A DNA stretch of 64,000 nucleotides from Leifsonia aquatica H1aii (GTDB lineage: Bacteria > Actinomycetota > Actinomycetes > Actinomycetales > Microbacteriaceae): assembly GCF_000633535.1 (NCBI RefSeq), contig NZ_AYMR01000004.1:111556-175555 (forward strand). The letters are read 5' to 3'. Below, piece by piece: positions 36,199-45,969 of the stretch. The position numbers and the translations under genes are program-made. How positions within the stretch are numbered: position 1 is the first letter of the stretch; every line of letters starts with the position of its first letter. Below the pieces are notes generated by a model, which made no database searches, was not told the DNA's origin, and saw only the letters and a program-made list of their open reading frames with translations.

Positions 36199-39100
36199 CG
36201 GACCGTCACCTCCGTCTTGGCCACGCCCACCGTGAACGCTCCCGCGTTCCCGAACTGCCGTGCCGTGAAGCTCTTCCTGAACTCGTCCGGAGCGCTCGTG
36301 GCGGCCACGCCGCCCGCGGCGATGCCGATCAGCGCGGCGAGCGTCTCGGCCGCGATGTCCACGGTGGCCGCGGCCGCCTCCACGGCCGCCCCGTCCTCCG
36401 GGCTGTCGAAGCTCAGCGACAGCTCGATCCGGTCGCTCACGTCGAGGCCGGCCGCCTTGCGGGTGTCCTGCACGGCGCGGATGACGTCGCGGGCCAGGCC
36501 CTCCGCCTCCAGCTCGGGCGTGGTGCGGGTGTCGAGCAGCACGAAGCCACCGCCGGCCAGCAGCGCGAGCGCACTCGACGACTCCTCATCGGCCTGGGCG
36601 GTCTCGAGCACGAGATCGTACTCCCCCTCGACCAGCTGGATGCCGCCGACGGTCACGACGCCGTCCTGCTCGCTCCAGTCGCCGGCGCGGGCGGCGCCGA
36701 TCACCTGCTGCACCTGCTTGCCGAGACGTGGGCCTGCGGCACGGGCGTTCACCGTCAGCTTGCTGGTGATGCCGTAGGCGGACGCGCTGTCGTCGTGCAG
36801 CTCGACGAACTCCACCGCCTTCACATTGAGCTCATCGCGCAGGATGGCCTCGAACGGCCGCAGCGCGTCCGCGTTCTGCGCCACCACGGTCAGCGCCGCC
36901 AACGGCAGCCGCACGCGCAGCCCCGCCTGCTTGCGCAGCGAGAGCGTGGTCGAGCTGATCGCACGGATGCGGTCCATCGCGTCGACGAGCGCGTCGTCGG
37001 CCGGGAACTCCGCCGCGTCGGGCCAGTCGGTCAGGTGCACGCTGCGCCCGCCGGTGAGGCCCTTCCAGATCTGCTCCGACACCAGCGGCAGCAGCGGGGC
37101 CGCGACGCGGGTGAGGGTCTCGAGCACCGTGTAGAGCGTGTCGAACGCCTCGGCGCCGGTGCCGTCCTCCGCAACGCCGGTCCAGAACCGGTCGCGGGAC
37201 CGGCGCACGTACCAGTTGGTGAGCACATCGGCGAAGTCGCGCAGCTTGGCCGCGGCCAGCGTCGAGTCGAGGCCCTCCAGGTCGGCTGTCACAGCCGCCA
37301 CGAGGTCCTGCGTCTTGGCGAGCAGGTAGCGGTCGAGCACGTCCGTGGAAGTCACGGAGCGCTTCGCCTCGTACCCTGTCGCGTTGGCGTAGAGCGAGAA
37401 GAAGTACCAGGTGCTCCACAGCGGCAGCAGCACCTGGCGGACGCCCTCGCGGATGCCCTCCTCGGTCACCACCAGGTTGCCGCCGCGCAGGACGGGGCTC
37501 GACATCAGGAACCAGCGCATCGCGTCGGAGCCGTCGCGGTCGAACACCTCGTTCACGTCCGGGTAGTTGCGCAGCGACTTCGACATCTTCTGCCCGTCGC
37601 TGCCCAGCACGATGCCGTGACTGATCACGTTGGTGAAGGCCTGGCGGTCGAAGAGCGCCGTCGAGAGGGTGTGCAGCAGGTAGAACCACCCGCGGGTCTG
37701 GCCGATGTACTCGACGATGAAGTCCGCCGGGTGGTGCGTGTCGAACCACTCGCGGTTCTCGAACGGGTAGTGCACCTGGGCGAACGGCATCGACCCTGAG
37801 TCGAACCACACGTCGAGCACGTCCGTGATGCGTCGCATCGTCGAGCGGCCCGTCGGGTCGTCCGGGTTCGGGCGCGTCAGGTCGTCGATGAACGGCCGGT
37901 GCAGGTCGGGCTCCCCCGCGGCGTTCAGCGGCAGCCGTCCGAAGTCGCGCTCCAGCTCCTCCAGCGATCCGTACACGTCGGTGCGCGGATACGCCGGGTC
38001 GTCGCTCTTCCAGACCGGGATCGGCGAGCCGAAGTAGCGGTTGCGGGAGATGGACCAGTCACGGGCGCCGGCGACCCACTTGCCGAACTGGCCGTCCTTG
38101 ACGTTCTCCGGGACCCAGTTGATCTCCTGGTTGAGCTCGCCCATCCGGTCGCGGAACTCCGTGACCCGGACGAACCAGCTGGAGACCGCCTTGTAGATCA
38201 GCGGGTTGCGGCAGCGCCAGCAGTGCGGATACGAGTGCTCGTAGCTCGCCTGACGGAGCAGACGTCCCTGATCCTTCAGGAGCTTGGTCAGCGGCTTGTT
38301 CGCGTCGAAGACCTGCATCCCGGCGACGTCGCCGACAGCGGGCAGGAAGCGCGCGCCGTCGTCGACGGAGATGATCATCGGGATCCCGGCGGCCTCGGTG
38401 ACGCGCTGGTCGTCCTCGCCGTAGGCGGGAGCCTGGTGCACGATGCCGGTGCCGTCCTCGGTCGTGACGTAGTCGTCGACGAGGATGCGCCACGCGTTCT
38501 GCGTCCCGTAGGTCTCCGCGTCGGCGTAGTAGTCCCAGAGACGGTCGTAGTGCACGTCCTCCAGCTCGGAACCGAGGATGCTGCGCGAGACCGCGGCCTG
38601 GGCGTCGGCGGCGGACTCGTAGCCGAGGTCCTTCGCGTAGTTGCCCAGCAGGTCGACGGCGATGAGGTACTCGCCGCTCAGGACGTCGTCCTCCGTAGCT
38701 CCGTGGGTGTCGGCGGCGCCATTCGGGCCCGCCGGGACGACCGCGTAGTTGATCGCCGGACCGACCGCCAGGGCCAGGTTGGTCGGGAGGGTCCAGGGCG
38801 TCGTCGTCCAGGCGAGGGCGCGCACACCCGTGAGTCCGAGCGCCTCCGCCTTCGCCCCGACGAGCGGGAACGTCACCGTGACCGTCTGGTCCTGACGCAT
38901 CTTGTAGACGTCGTCGTCCATCCGCAGCTCGTGGTTGGACAGCGGGGTCTGGTCGCGCCAGCAGTACGGGAGCACGCGATAGCCCTCGTAGGCGAGGCCC
39001 TTCTCGTGCAGCTGCTTGAAGGCCCAGATCACCGACTCCATGTAGGTCACGTCGAGGGTCTTGTAGTCGTTGTCGAAGTCGACCCAGCGCGCCTGACGGG

Positions 39101-39578
39101 TGACGTACTCCTGCCACTCCTTCGTGTAGCGCAGCACGGAGTCCTTCGCCGCCTGGTTGAAGGCGGCGATGCCCATCTCCTCGATCTGGCTCTTGTCGGT
39201 CAGGCCGAGCTGCCGCTCCGCCTCGAGCTCGGCCGGGAGGCCGTGGGTGTCCCAGCCGAAGCGCCGGTGGACCTGCTTGCCACGCATGGTCTGGAAGCGC
39301 GGGAAGACGTCCTTGGCGTACCCGGTCAGCAGGTGGCCGTAGTGCGGCAGGCCGTTCGCGAAGGGAGGCCCGTCGTAGAAGACCCACTCCGGCGCACCTT
39401 CACGGTTGGCCACGGAGGCGCGGAAGGTGTCGTCCTTCTTCCAGAACGCGAGGATGCCCGTCTCGATCTCGGGGAAGGCGGGGCTGGGCTCCACCTGCGG
39501 GCGACGGGGGGCGGCTGCGCCGTCGGCGTCCAGGCGCTCGGGCTCGGGCGCGTCCGGTGCGGACTTGGGGTACGGCAT
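36195..39578 (-). CDS. ileS: Isoleucine-tRNA ligase
   Basis: An 1127-residue class I synthetase. The HIGH motif is HYGH in [16 protein letters not shown], the editing domain lies around residues 200-400, and the second signature is [17 protein letters not shown] with this overall length is the eukaryote-like type-2 IleRS, which in other actinobacteria is naturally tolerant of mupirocin. It charges tRNA-Ile and edits mischarged valine. AGGAGAG precedes the ATG at 39578, and a T-box leader lies between that site and the promoter. A disordered N-terminal stretch of about 35 residues comes before the catalytic domain. Confidence 0.97.
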   Translation of the reverse strand: MPYPKSAPDAPEPERLDADGAAAPRRPQVEPSPAFPEIETGILAFWKKDDTFRASVANREGAPEWVFYDGPPFANGLPHYGHLLTGYAKDVFPRFQTMRGKQVHRRFGWDTHGLPAELEAERQLGLTDKSQIEEMGIAAFNQAAKDSVLRYTKEWQEYVTRQARWVDFDNDYKTLDVTYMESVIWAFKQLHEKGLAYEGYRVLPYCWRDQTPLSNHELRMDDDVYKMRQDQTVTVTFPLVGAKAEALGLTGVRALAWTTTPWTLPTNLALAVGPAINYAVVPAGPNGAADTHGATEDDVLSGEYLIAVDLLGNYAKDLGYESAADAQAAVSRSILGSELEDVHYDRLWDYYADAETYGTQNAWRILVDDYVTTEDGTGIVHQAPAYGEDDQRVTEAAGIPMIISVDDGARFLPAVGDVAGMQVFDANKPLTKLLKDQGRLLRQASYEHSYPHCWRCRNPLIYKAVSSWFVRVTEFRDRMGELNQEINWVPENVKDGQFGKWVAGARDWSISRNRYFGSPIPVWKSDDPAYPRTDVYGSLEELERDFGRLPLNAAGEPDLHRPFIDDLTRPNPDDPTGRSTMRRITDVLDVWFDSGSMPFAQVHYPFENREWFDTHHPADFIVEYIGQTRGWFYLLHTLSTALFDRQAFTNVISHGIVLGSDGQKMSKSLRNYPDVNEVFDRDGSDAMRWFLMSSPVLRGGNLVVTEEGIREGVRQVLLPLWSTWYFFSLYANATGYEAKRSVTSTDVLDRYLLAKTQDLVAAVTADLEGLDSTLAAAKLRDFADVLTNWYVRRSRDRFWTGVAEDGTGAEAFDTLYTVLETLTRVAAPLLPLVSEQIWKGLTGGRSVHLTDWPDAAEFPADDALVDAMDRIRAISSTTLSLRKQAGLRVRLPLAALTVVAQNADALRPFEAILRDELNVKAVEFVELHDDSASAYGITSKLTVNARAAGPRLGKQVQQVIGAARAGDWSEQDGVVTVGGIQLVEGEYDLVLETAQADEESSSALALLAGGGFVLLDTRTTPELEAEGLARDVIRAVQDTRKAAGLDVSDRIELSLSFDSPEDGAAVEAAAATVDIAAETLAALIGIAAGGVAATSAPDEFRKSFTARQFGNAGAFTVGVAKTEVTVR

Positions 39579-39799
39579 CTCTCTCCTGGCAGGTTCGCTG
39601 GTCTGCACGAGGACGCCGGGCGTTCGCACACCCGTCGCGGTACCACCCCGCTTGCCCCGCCCACCGGCGTCGCCGGACGGAACCTCTCCTTCTTCGGCTG
39701 TGACGGGCCGGCCCCGTTCGGTTCTACTGCGTGCCGCCGGAGCGACACGGTTCTTCCGAAGACTCGCCGGTGATGGCCGGGTCGTAGTCGTTGCCGTCG
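39579..39799 (-). promoter_or_regulatory. T-box riboswitch of ileS (actinobacterial translational type)
   Basis: On the minus strand the leader contains the T-box core GGGTGGTACCGCG (TGGTACCGCG at 39636-39645), whose bulge pairs with the CCA end of uncharged tRNA. Farther upstream, in CCGGCCATCACCGGCGAG, an ATC (39772-39774) followed by A is a fitting isoleucine specifier in a short stem I. The sequence between core and ATG carries no terminator but has TCCTC, which could pair with the AGGAGAG ribosome site at 39581-39587. That fits control of translation initiation, as described for actinobacterial ileS. TAGAAT (39800-39805) is a likely -10 and overlaps the stop of the tetR-type gene. Confidence 0.85.
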
Positions 39800-39802
39800 A
39801 TT

Positions 39803-40417
39803 CTACCCGTTCGCCAGCACGGTCGCGTAGCCCCGGCAGACCGGCCCGACGGCGGCACGCACGAGCGGGGCGAGCGGGCCGCGGCGCACGCCGGCGCGCG
39901 CCCAGACGGTGGCGGCGGCGACCGCGGCCCCGACCACCGCGGTGGCGGCCGAACGCGGGAGCAGCGCATCGGGGTCGTCGCCGGTACGGGTCGCGATGGC
40001 CGCCGCGACCACCCGGACCAGCTCGAGGAAGCGCGGGAGGCCGGAGGCCTGGAGCTCCGCGTCCGTGCCCATCAGCTCCACCTGGGTGACGGCCAGCGGC
40101 AACCGGTCGGGGCCGAAGCCCTCCGCGAGGCGGACGACGGCGTCGAGCACGGCGTCCAGCGGCGGCCGGGCGTCGTCGGGCGCCGAGACCCCGGCCGCGA
40201 ACCCGCCCAGCGACTCGTCGACCTCCAGCCACAGCAGGTCGCTCTTGGCCGGGAAGTAGTTGAAGAACGTCGCCCGGCTCACCCCGGCCCGGCGCGCGAT
40301 GTCGTCGATCGTCGTCCCCGCGTACGTCTGCTCCAGGAACAGCTCGCCTGCCGCTTCGGCGATCATCTGCCGGGAGGACGCACGGGGTCGGCCGGAGCCG
40401 GAATGCGGTGACGCCAT
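39803..40417 (-). CDS. TetR-family transcriptional regulator
   Basis: A 204-residue TetR regulator. The HTH is at residues about 20-60: [20 protein letters not shown] then [18 protein letters not shown]. The C-terminal ligand domain is Ala/Val-rich. AGAGGAA precedes the ATG. It is divergent from an MHS-type transporter gene, and a perfect 13-bp palindrome, TGGACCCGGTCCA (40445-40457), lies between them. So it most likely represses the transporter and itself until a ligand, perhaps the transported acid, binds. Its stop codon overlaps the -10 of the ileS T-box promoter. Confidence 0.9.
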   Translation of the reverse strand: MASPHSGSGRPRASSRQMIAEAAGELFLEQTYAGTTIDDIARRAGVSRATFFNYFPAKSDLLWLEVDESLGGFAAGVSAPDDARPPLDAVLDAVVRLAEGFGPDRLPLAVTQVELMGTDAELQASGLPRFLELVRVVAAAIATRTGDDPDALLPRSAATAVVGAAVAAATVWARAGVRRGPLAPLVRAAVGPVCRGYATVLANG

Positions 40418-40444
40418 CGGGTGTTCCTCTCGAATGCCTATTAT

Positions 40445-40457
40445 TGGACCCGGTCCA
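40445..40457. promoter_or_regulatory. Operator palindrome between tetR-type and MHS genes
   Basis: TGGACC-C-GGTCCA is a perfect 13-bp palindrome midway in the 66-bp divergent gap. Its size and place fit a TetR dimer site that covers both promoters. TATTAT-like AT-rich bases lie next to it on the left. Confidence 0.65.
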
Positions 40458-40483
40458 CTTATCAACGAATGCGAAGGACGCCC

Positions 40484-41806
40484 GTGACAACCACCCCCAC
40501 CGCCGTGCGCAGCGAGACGGATCGCCCCGGCATCACGCCCGGCACCGCACGTCGCGTCACGATCGCCTCGTTCGTTGGGACCGCCCTCGAATCGTACGAC
40601 TTCTACCTGTTCGCCTACTTCAGCGCGTTCTTCGTCGGGCCGCTGTTCTTCCAGCCGCTCGGCGCGTTCGGTGGCGTCCTGGCCGGCTTCCTCACCATCG
40701 CGGCCGGCTTCGTCATCCGCCCGATCGGTGCGATCGTCTTCGGTCACCTCGGCGACCGGATCGGCCGACGCCCGACGCTGCTGATCACCATCGCGATGAT
40801 GGGGATCGGCACGGGTCTCGTCGGCCTGCTGCCGACCTACGCCCAGGCGGGATGGTTCGGCGCGATCGCGCTCGTGATCCTGCGCCTGGTGCAGGGCCTG
40901 TCGCTCGGCGGGGAGTGGGGAGGCTCGATCCTCCTGGCGACCGAGTACGCGAACCCGAAGCGCCGCGGCTTCTACGCCGCGCTCCCCCAGCTCGGCTCCC
41001 CGGTGGGCTCCATCCTGAGTGCGGTGGTCTTCATCGCGATGACCGCGCTCATCCCGGCCGACCAGATCGCCGCGTGGGGCTGGCGCCTGCCGTTCCTCAC
41101 GGCCATCCCGCTCCTGCTCGTCTCCCTCTACCTGCGCTGGTCGATCGACGAGACGCCGGTCTTCAAGCAGCTGCTCGAGACCGGCACGCGCGACCGGTTC
41201 CCGCTCCTCGACGTGTTCCGCAAGGCGCCGTCCGGCTTCGTCATCGCGATCGGCGCGGCCGTGCTCGGCATCGGCTCCTACTCGCTGATGAACACCTACA
41301 TGGTCGACTACGGCACCGCCACGCTCGGGTTCAGCTTCCAGGACCTGCTCATCGCCACGACGATCGGCGGCCTGCTGCAGCTGGTGACCATCCCGCTGTT
41401 CGGCGTCTGGGCGACCAGGATCGGTTCGGCGCGGGTCGTCATGATCGGTGCGATCGGGACGCTGATCATCGCGTTCCCGATGTACTTCCTGCTGCAGTAC
41501 GCGACGTTCCCCATCCTGGTCGGCAGCATGATCGTCGGCGGGATCCTGCCGACGCTGTCCTGGGCGGGTCTCGGCGGCCTGATGTCGGACCTGTTCCCGA
41601 GCGAGGTGCGCTACAGCGGGCTCTCGGTCGCGTACAGCATCGCCGCCCTCCTCACGGCCTTCGTGCCGGCTCTGACGCTCCTGCTCGGCGGCGCCACCGG
41701 CAACGCCTGGTGGCACCCGGGCATCGTGCTCGGACTGATGAGCGTCATCACCCTGGTCGCCGCGCTGATCGCGTCCCGGAGGGCGCCCATCGTCGACGAG
41801 GTCTGA
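40484..41806 (+). CDS. MHS-family MFS transporter (metabolite:H+ symporter)
   Basis: A 440-residue, 12-helix MFS protein of the metabolite:H+ symporter family (ShiA, ProP, KgtP, citrate carriers). [21 protein letters not shown] in helix 1 and [14 protein letters not shown] in loop 2-3 are diagnostic, with [15 protein letters not shown] in helix 4. These carriers import organic acids or osmolytes with protons. The GTG at 40484 follows AAGGA by seven bases. It is paired with a divergent TetR regulator and a shared operator. The substrate is not readable. Confidence 0.9.
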   Translation: MTTTPTAVRSETDRPGITPGTARRVTIASFVGTALESYDFYLFAYFSAFFVGPLFFQPLGAFGGVLAGFLTIAAGFVIRPIGAIVFGHLGDRIGRRPTLLITIAMMGIGTGLVGLLPTYAQAGWFGAIALVILRLVQGLSLGGEWGGSILLATEYANPKRRGFYAALPQLGSPVGSILSAVVFIAMTALIPADQIAAWGWRLPFLTAIPLLLVSLYLRWSIDETPVFKQLLETGTRDRFPLLDVFRKAPSGFVIAIGAAVLGIGSYSLMNTYMVDYGTATLGFSFQDLLIATTIGGLLQLVTIPLFGVWATRIGSARVVMIGAIGTLIIAFPMYFLLQYATFPILVGSMIVGGILPTLSWAGLGGLMSDLFPSEVRYSGLSVAYSIAALLTAFVPALTLLLGGATGNAWWHPGIVLGLMSVITLVAALIASRRAPIVDEV

Positions 41807-41894
41807 ACAGCGGCGCGGTCCTCCGGTACGCTTGTACGGTCGCACACTCAGGCACCCCGATGACACGGTGCCGCACATATCGAACCGGAGGACC

Positions 41895-44504
41895 ATGAGC
41901 GCCGCGAACCCCGTGCCCGAGAAGCCCGCACTGGAGGGCCTGGAAGCCAAGTGGGGCGACCGCTGGCAGCAGCAGGGCACCTTCCGCTTCGACCGCGAGT
42001 CCGCGCTGGCCGCGGGCCGCGACTGCGTCTACTCGATCGACACCCCGCCGCCGACCGCATCCGGGTCGCTGCACATCGGGCACGTCTTCAGCTACACCCA
42101 CACCGACGTCGTCGCGCGCTACCAGCGCATGCGCGGCAAGCACGTCTTCTACCCGATGGGCTGGGACGACAACGGCCTCCCCACCGAGCGCCGCGTGCAG
42201 AACTACTACGGCGTCCGCTGCGACCCGACCCTCCCCTACGAGCCGGACTTCGTCCCGCCGTTCGAGGGCGGCGACAACAAGAGCAGCAAGGCGGCCGACC
42301 AGAAGCCGATCTCGCGCCGCAACTTCATCGAGCTGTGCGAACGACTCACGGTCGAGGACGAGAAGCAGTTCGAGGCGCTCTGGCGCTCGCTCGGCCTCTC
42401 CGTCGACTGGTCGCAGACCTACCGCACCATCGGCCACGAGTCGCTCAGGACCTCGCAGCTCGCGTTCCTCCGCAACATCCACCGCGGCGAGGCGTACCAG
42501 GCCCTCGCGCCGACCCTGTGGGACATCACGTTCCGCACCGCCGTGGCCCAGGCCGAGCTCGAGGACCGCGAGCAGCCGAGCGCGTACCACCGCGTCGCCT
42601 TCCACGGCGCCGATGGTCCCGTCTACATCGAGACCACCCGCCCGGAGCTCCTCCCCGCGTGCGTCGCCCTGGTCGCCCACCCCGACGACGAGCGCTACCA
42701 GCCGCTGTTCGGCACCACCGTCCGCACGCCCGTCTTCGGCGTCGAGGTGCCGGTCGTCGCCCACCACCTCGCCCAGCCCGACAAGGGCAGCGGCATCGCG
42801 ATGATCTGCACGTTCGGCGACATCACGGACGTGGTCTGGTGGCGCGAGCTCGATCTCCCGAACCGCGCGATCATCGGCTTCGACGGCCGCATCATCGGCG
42901 AGCCTCCCGCGGCGATCGAGAGCGACGAGGGCAAGGCCGCCTACGCCGAGCTCGCGGGCAAGACCACCTTCTCTGCCAAGCAGGCCGTCGTGGAGCTGCT
43001 GCGCGCCTCGGGCGACCTGATCGGCGACCCGAAGCCCATCCAGCACCCCGTCAAGTTCTTCGAGAAGGGCGACAAGCCGCTGGAGATCGTGTCCACCCGC
43101 CAGTGGTACGTCAAGAACGGCGCCCGGGACGAGCAGCTCCGCCGGCGCCTCATCGAGCTCGGGCGCGAGATCGACTGGCACCCGGAGTTCATGCGCGTGC
43201 GCTACGAGAACTGGGTCAACGGCCTGACCGGCGACTGGCTCATCTCGCGCCAGCGCTTCTTCGGCGTGCCCATCCCGGTCTGGTACCCGCTGGACGCCGA
43301 GGGCAACCCGGTCTTCGACCAGCCCATCCTGCCCACCGAGGAGCAGCTCCCGGTCGATCCGTCGTCCGACCCGGCCCCGGGCCACGACGAGTCGCAGCGC
43401 GGCCAGGCCGGCGGCTTCGTCGGCGAGCTCGACGTCATGGACACCTGGATGACCTCCTCCCTCACGCCGCAGCTGGCGGGAGGCTGGGAGCGCGACGACG
43501 CCCTGTTCCACGCCGTCTCCCCGTTCGACCTGCGCCCGCAGGGTCAGGACATCATCCGCACCTGGCTGTTCTCGACCCTCCTGCGCTCGCAGCTCGAGAA
43601 CGACGTCGTCCCGTGGCGCAACGCGGCGATCTCCGGCTTCATCGTCGACCCCGACCGCAAGAAGATGTCGAAGTCGAAGGGCAACGTCGTCACCCCCGCC
43701 GACATCCTGGAGCGGCACGGCTCGGACGCCGTCCGCTACTGGGCCGCCTCGTCGCGCCTCGGCACCGATGCCGCCTTCGACCCGCAGAACCCCACGCAGA
43801 TCAAGATCGGCCGCCGGCTGGCCATCAAGCTGCTGAACGCGGCGAAGTTCATCCTCGGCTTCGAGGCGCCCGCGTCGCTCGACCTGGCGCAGGTCACCAG
43901 CCCCCTCGACATCGGGATGCTGCAGAACCTCTCCGACGTGATCGCCGACGCCACCGGATCCCTCGACGGCTACGACCACGCTCGCGCGCTGGAGGTCGTC
44001 GAGACGTTCTTCTGGACCTTCTGCGACGACTACCTCGAGCTGGTCAAGGAGCGCGCCTACGGCGAGGCGAACGCCGAGCAGGTCTCGGCCGTCGTCGCCC
44101 TGCGCGTGGCGCTGTCCGCGTTCCTGCGCCTGCTCGCCCCGGTCCTGCCGTTCGCGGCCGAGGAGGCGTGGAGCTGGTCCGCCGAGGGCTCGGTGCACGT
44201 CGCACCGTGGCCGACCGCGGTCGAGGTCGCGCCCGCGAGCGACGACCAGCGCTCGGTGCTCGCCATCGTCGGGCGGGCGCTGACGGGCATCCGCGGCGCC
44301 AAGACGGCCGCCAAGGCCTCCCAGCGCACGCCGGTCGATTCGGCGGTCATCGCCGGTCCCGAGGCCGAGATCGCCGCGATCGAGTCGGCGGCCGCCGACC
44401 TGCGTTCGGTCGGCAGAATCGCGGAACTGCGTTTCGCATCCGCCGACGAGCTGACCGTCACCGATATTCTGCTTGCTCAGACCCCGACCGAGGAGGAACG
44501 ATGA
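41895..44504 (+). CDS. valS: Valine-tRNA ligase
   Basis: An 869-residue class I synthetase. HIGH motif GSLHIGHVFSYTHTD (about residue 56), WDDNGLPTERRVQNYYGVRCDP, an editing domain around 200-380, and RKKMSKSKGNVVTP (about 595). The chain ends soon after the anticodon-binding domain with only a short Glu-rich tail, so the C-terminal coiled coil of E. coli ValS is missing, as in other actinobacteria. GGAG precedes the ATG. The stop overlaps the ATG of an acetyltransferase gene (ATGA). No T-box is seen ahead of it. Confidence 0.96.
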   Translation: MSAANPVPEKPALEGLEAKWGDRWQQQGTFRFDRESALAAGRDCVYSIDTPPPTASGSLHIGHVFSYTHTDVVARYQRMRGKHVFYPMGWDDNGLPTERRVQNYYGVRCDPTLPYEPDFVPPFEGGDNKSSKAADQKPISRRNFIELCERLTVEDEKQFEALWRSLGLSVDWSQTYRTIGHESLRTSQLAFLRNIHRGEAYQALAPTLWDITFRTAVAQAELEDREQPSAYHRVAFHGADGPVYIETTRPELLPACVALVAHPDDERYQPLFGTTVRTPVFGVEVPVVAHHLAQPDKGSGIAMICTFGDITDVVWWRELDLPNRAIIGFDGRIIGEPPAAIESDEGKAAYAELAGKTTFSAKQAVVELLRASGDLIGDPKPIQHPVKFFEKGDKPLEIVSTRQWYVKNGARDEQLRRRLIELGREIDWHPEFMRVRYENWVNGLTGDWLISRQRFFGVPIPVWYPLDAEGNPVFDQPILPTEEQLPVDPSSDPAPGHDESQRGQAGGFVGELDVMDTWMTSSLTPQLAGGWERDDALFHAVSPFDLRPQGQDIIRTWLFSTLLRSQLENDVVPWRNAAISGFIVDPDRKKMSKSKGNVVTPADILERHGSDAVRYWAASSRLGTDAAFDPQNPTQIKIGRRLAIKLLNAAKFILGFEAPASLDLAQVTSPLDIGMLQNLSDVIADATGSLDGYDHARALEVVETFFWTFCDDYLELVKERAYGEANAEQVSAVVALRVALSAFLRLLAPVLPFAAEEAWSWSAEGSVHVAPWPTAVEVAPASDDQRSVLAIVGRALTGIRGAKTAAKASQRTPVDSAVIAGPEAEIAAIESAAADLRSVGRIAELRFASADELTVTDILLAQTPTEEER

Positions 44505-44947
44505 CGGCGACCGTCCGGAAGGTGGAGGACAACGAGTTCTTCACCTGGCTCGACCTCTATGCGGGCTACGGCGACTTCTACGAGAAGCCGGTGACCGATG
44601 AGAAAGCGCTTCTCGTGTGGAGCTGGATCACCGACCCCGGCAACGAGCTGGAGGCCTATTTCGCGATCGATGACGACGGCGCCCCGGTGGGCGTCGCGCA
44701 CGTGCGCGAGTTCGTCCGCCCGCTCGACGGCAGCAAGGGCCTCTACCTCGACGACCTGTTCGTCGCACCGGACGCCCGGGGCGAGGGTGCGGGTCGGCAA
44801 CTGCTCGAGTTCCTCCGTGAGGCGGCCCACGATCGCGGCCTCTCGGTCGTCCGCTGGATCACCGCGAAGGACAACGAGACCGCGCGCCGCCTGTACGACG
44901 CGGTCGCGCAGAAGACCAAGTGGGTGACCTACGACCTCGTCCCCTGA
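44501..44947 (+). CDS. GNAT-family N-acetyltransferase A
   Basis: A 148-residue GNAT protein. VGVAHVREF and GLYLDDLFVAPDARGEGAGRQLL carry the acetyl-CoA-binding motif A (RGEGAG, about residue 93). AKDNETARRLYDAVAQKTKWVTYDL is the typical motif B end with the Tyr. It would acetylate a small amine or a protein N-terminus. The ATG overlaps the valS stop and has AGGAGG upstream. A paralogue with about half identical residues follows 72 bp downstream, so this is a tandem duplication. Confidence 0.88.
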   Translation: MTATVRKVEDNEFFTWLDLYAGYGDFYEKPVTDEKALLVWSWITDPGNELEAYFAIDDDGAPVGVAHVREFVRPLDGSKGLYLDDLFVAPDARGEGAGRQLLEFLREAAHDRGLSVVRWITAKDNETARRLYDAVAQKTKWVTYDLVP

Positions 44948-45019
44948 CGAGGATCGGGATATGGTCGGAACACGCAGGCGGCCCACGCGGCCGAATGGGG
45001 AAGGCGAACGGAGTAACCC

Positions 45020-45475
45020 ATGACGATCGAGGTGCGACCGGTCAGGGACGGAGATTTCTTTGCCTGGCTGGAGCTGTACACCCAGTACGCGGAGTTCTAC
45101 GAGACGGAGCTGACCGATCAGCGGGCCCTGGTCCTCTGGTCGTGGCTGACGGCTCCGGAGCACGAGGAGCTCGGCTTCGTCGCCGTCGACGGCGACCGCA
45201 TCGTCGGCCTCGCGCACGTACGCGAGTTCGCCCGCCCACTGGAGGGCGACCGCGGGCTCTTCCTCGACGACCTGTTCGTCCTGGCGAGCGAGCGCGGTTC
45301 GGGAATCGGCCGCACCCTCATCCAGCACGTGCGTTCGCTCGCCGAGCAGCGCCGGCTGGGTGTCGTCCAGTGGATCACCGCGCAGGACAACGCGAACGCC
45401 CAGCGGGTCTACGACGCCGTCGCCTCGCGCACCTCGTGGGTGACCTACGAGATCGACCTGGCCGGGCAGAGCTGA
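45020..45475 (+). CDS. GNAT-family N-acetyltransferase B (tandem paralogue)
   Basis: A 151-residue GNAT protein closely similar to its neighbour: EFYETELTDQRALVLWSWL against EFYEKPVTDEKALLVWSWI, read in part, and GLFLDDLFVLASERGSGIGRTL for motif A. The Gly-rich loop is RGSGIG. Compared with copy A the substrate-side residues differ most, hinting at a shifted substrate. GGAG lies ahead of the ATG. The next gene starts one base inside its stop (TGATG). Confidence 0.88.
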   Translation: MTIEVRPVRDGDFFAWLELYTQYAEFYETELTDQRALVLWSWLTAPEHEELGFVAVDGDRIVGLAHVREFARPLEGDRGLFLDDLFVLASERGSGIGRTLIQHVRSLAEQRRLGVVQWITAQDNANAQRVYDAVASRTSWVTYEIDLAGQS

Positions 45476-45741
45476 TGCAGCTCGGAACCCGCTGGGCCGT
45501 CGGAGCGACGCCGCCCGAGACCCTCCCGGAGGTCGTCGCCTACGCGCTGTCGACCGTCGAGGAGGAACTCGTCGCCACCGATGTGGAGACCACGGGCTGG
45601 CGCTGGACCCTCACTTGGCTGGAGGGCCGTCCGGTCGTCGAGCTCGACGACGGGACCGTCGTGCGGTACAACCCGCAGGAGGACTCCGCCACCATCACCC
45701 AGCCGGTGGAGCAGCAGGCCACCGACTACGACGAATTCTGA
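45475..45741 (+). CDS. Small protein of unknown function
   Basis: An 88-residue protein translated from the TGATG junction with acetyltransferase B. It begins MQLGTRWAVGATPPETLPE, has an acidic helix (YALSTVEEELVATD) and a beta-rich middle with WRWTLTWLEGRPVVELDDG, then an acidic tail. No known domain is recognised. Tight coupling to the acetyltransferase suggests that the two act together, possibly as partner or substrate. Codon use is like that of its neighbours, so it is probably a real gene. Confidence 0.7.
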   Translation: MQLGTRWAVGATPPETLPEVVAYALSTVEEELVATDVETTGWRWTLTWLEGRPVVELDDGTVVRYNPQEDSATITQPVEQQATDYDEF

Positions 45742-45783
45742 TCCGCTCCGCACACCCGTCCCTCGACGCCGCCGACGGACCGG

Positions 45784-45969
45784 CTAGCGGGGAAGCTGGG
45801 GAAGCGTGCGGGCCGCACGGTCGCGTGTGCGCTCGACGAGCTCGATGCGCTCCGAATAGGTCGAGGGGCGGCGCACGGGGCGGGTGCCCCAGGCGGTGAG
45901 CGCCTCCCCCAGGCGGAGCGCGGTGCGATGGGTCCACGGCCGGCGGGCCGGGAGAGCGTAGGCGGTCAT
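45784..45969 (-). CDS. Small basic protein after the MFS gene
   Basis: A 61-residue protein, rich in Arg, Pro and Thr (ALPARRPWTHRTALRLGEAL, then RIELVERTRDRAARTL). The ATG overlaps the stop of the MFS gene (ATGA), which is the main support that it is translated. No domain is recognised. It is the last gene of the ArsR-MFS operon. It may help or mark nothing more than a translated tail; I give it moderate confidence. Confidence 0.55.
   Translation of the reverse strand: MTAYALPARRPWTHRTALRLGEALTAWGTRPVRRPSTYSERIELVERTRDRAARTLPQLPR

Noticed and set aside
39579..40490. N-terminal extension of the ileS frame
   Set aside because: It reads through the T-box and the tetR-type gene. The ATG at 39578 has a ribosome site and the family start.
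41748..44198. Long minus-strand frame antisense to valS
   Set aside because: Low-complexity Glu/Arg/Ala/Val translation, opposite to a complete valine-tRNA ligase.
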